A stretch of DNA of 6,993 nt, taken from the NCBI GenBank assembly GCA_013331315.1, contig DUGQ01000145.1, positions 963 to 7,955 on the forward strand, given 5' to 3'. A program made the translations under genes and the position numbers. This stretch comes from Thermoplasmata archaeon (lineage in GTDB: Archaea; Thermoplasmatota; Thermoplasmata; UBA10834). Positions 6,292 through 6,993 of the stretch are shown one piece after another (positions within the stretch are counted from its first letter, which is position 1; each line of letters begins with the position of its first letter). The notes under the pieces were generated by a model. That model worked only from the letters and a program-made list of their open reading frames with translations, was not told where the DNA came from and searched no databases.

Positions 6292-6321
6292 TGACCATGG
6301 TCACGCGTATATAAGCGTGAC
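6292..6321. promoter_or_regulatory. Overlapping palindromes enclosing a distal TATA box
   Basis: TGACCATGGTCA (6292-6303) is a perfect 12-base palindrome. It overlaps a second inverted repeat, GTCACGC (6300-6306) and GCGTGAC (6315-6321), whose 8-base spacer GTATATAA is, on the minus strand, the core of a second TATA box (CTTATATAC). The distal box shares CTTATATA with the proximal promoter about 40 bases downstream. The arrangement suggests an operator where a dimeric regulator would block TBP at the distal promoter. This is inference; only the symmetry and the TATA sequence are seen. Confidence 0.5.
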
Positions 6322-6381
6322 GTGCGCCCGCGCGCATGCTGGCTACCCCTCCTCAGGCATCAGTGGCGGAGGCTCTGAAAA

Positions 6382-6993
6382 TCAGTGTCCGTGACGGTCG
6401 CAGGCGTCCTTGTGACCGGCCGTCGAGCGCATCTCCTCGATGTTCTTGGAGCTGAACGGGGACATCTCCCTGAGCTTCTTGATCACCCCGGGAAGCACCT
6501 CGAGGACGTAGTCTACGTCCTCGCTCGTCGTGCCCCTCCCCATCGTGAACTGCACGGCGCTCTGCGCCTCTTCCGAGGGTATCCCGCACGCGAGGAGCAC
6601 GTGCGACGGGAGGAGGCTCTTCGAGGTGCACGGAGAGCTGGACGAGACCGATATTCCCATCATGTCCAGGTTGAGGAGCATCGCCTCGCCCTCCACGTAC
6701 CTGAACCTGAAGTTGGCGTTGTTGGGGAGCCGTCTGGCGCGGTGGCCGTTCAGGTATGCCTCCTCGACGCCGCTCTCTATGCCATCCACGAGGCGGTCCC
6801 TGAGCCGTGTCAGCCTGCGCGCCTCGTCGTCCATCTCCTTGACGGCGATCCCGGCGGCAGCGCCAAGGCCGACTATCCCCGGCATGTTCTCGGAACCCGA
6901 ACGGAGCCCCCTCTCCTGCCCGCCCCCCTGGGTGACGGACTCGAGGGGCGTGCCTTCCTTGACGAAGAGCGCGCCCACGCCCTTGGGGCCGTA
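6382..6993 (-). CDS. Cysteine desulfurase (IscS/NifS type), C-terminal part only
   Basis: The N-terminal half, including the PLP-binding lysine, lies beyond the right edge; 203 residues are visible, starting YGPKGVGALFVKEG, typical of class V aminotransferase-fold desulfurases just after that lysine. GGGQERGLRSGSENMPGIVG (23-42) is the conserved IscS/NifS segment. The mobile-loop cysteine that takes sulfur from L-cysteine as persulfide is C122 in SSSSPCTSKSLLPSHVLLA, the group I/II-defining S-x-C-T-S context of IscS/NifS rather than SufS. QFTMGRGTTSEDVDYV follows near 148-163. The enzyme supplies sulfur for Fe-S clusters and tRNA thiolation. The tail ends AGHKDACDRHGH, with three His and one Cys in the last eleven residues, which is not a standard family element. 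No IscU/NifU scaffold gene follows; next downstream is the surface-protein gene, 152 bases away with its own promoter. Confidence 0.93.
   Translation of the reverse strand, partial: YGPKGVGALFVKEGTPLESVTQGGGQERGLRSGSENMPGIVGLGAAAGIAVKEMDDEARRLTRLRDRLVDGIESGVEEAYLNGHRARRLPNNANFRFRYVEGEAMLLNLDMMGISVSSSSPCTSKSLLPSHVLLACGIPSEEAQSAVQFTMGRGTTSEDVDYVLEVLPGVIKKLREMSPFSSKNIEEMRSTAGHKDACDRHGH

Noticed and set aside
6230..6337. N-terminal extension of the surface protein (36 more residues, start at 6337)
   Set aside because: It is translated from the promoter, running across both TATA boxes and the palindromes; the signal peptide begins properly at MKSR (6229).
6359..6387. Direct repeat ATCAGTG (6359-6365 and 6381-6387) at the end of the desulfurase gene
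   Set aside because: It is only 7 bases, without adjacent mobile-element features; chance is a sufficient explanation.

Overview
This GC-rich window looks archaeal, probably from the Thermoplasmatota or another euryarchaeal lineage. The archaeal signs are A/T-rich TATA boxes (one with a BRE-like element) just upstream of short leaders, a GGTGAG ribosome site before serA, frequent AGG/ATA codons, and a Trm112-type zinc ribbon gene. It also holds a large, cysteine-free, sequon-rich surface protein with a signal peptide and a C-terminal membrane anchor. The lineage is inferred from these features only. No rRNA, tRNA, transposon, integrase or CRISPR array is visible.

Layout from left to right. 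A minus-strand pair holds a truncated GNAT acetyltransferase (1-216) lying 41 bases downstream of serA (258-1826), the first enzyme of the phosphorylated serine pathway. A 215-base divergent gap (1827-2041) carries a nested direct/inverted repeat upstream of serA, plus a TATA box for a plus-strand SRPBCC-fold protein (2042-2503). This converges, with a 10-base gap, on a 58-residue Trm112-like zinc-ribbon gene (2514-2690, minus). The next divergent gap (2691-2828) contains a GC-rich 9-bp hairpin just ahead of a plus-strand sugar-nucleotide epimerase/dehydratase (2829-3716). The epimerase converges, across 86 bases (3717-3802), on a minus-strand gene for an 808-residue membrane-anchored surface protein (3803-6229). 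That protein is built from about seven Ig-like repeats. Its promoter region (6230-6381) holds two minus-strand TATA boxes, the distal one enclosed in an inverted repeat that overlaps a 12-bp palindrome. The right edge is the C-terminal half of a cysteine desulfurase (6382-6993, minus).

The genes are mostly single housekeeping units in alternating orientation rather than one operon or a defence or mobile system. A loose functional link is possible between the epimerase (nucleotide-sugar supply for glycans) and the surface protein, which carries eight N-glycosylation sequons, but they are convergent and the link is inference. No gap longer than about 300 bases lacks a gene. The least ordinary content is the surface protein with its promoter architecture and the repeat element upstream of serA. 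I see no convincing new multi-gene system.
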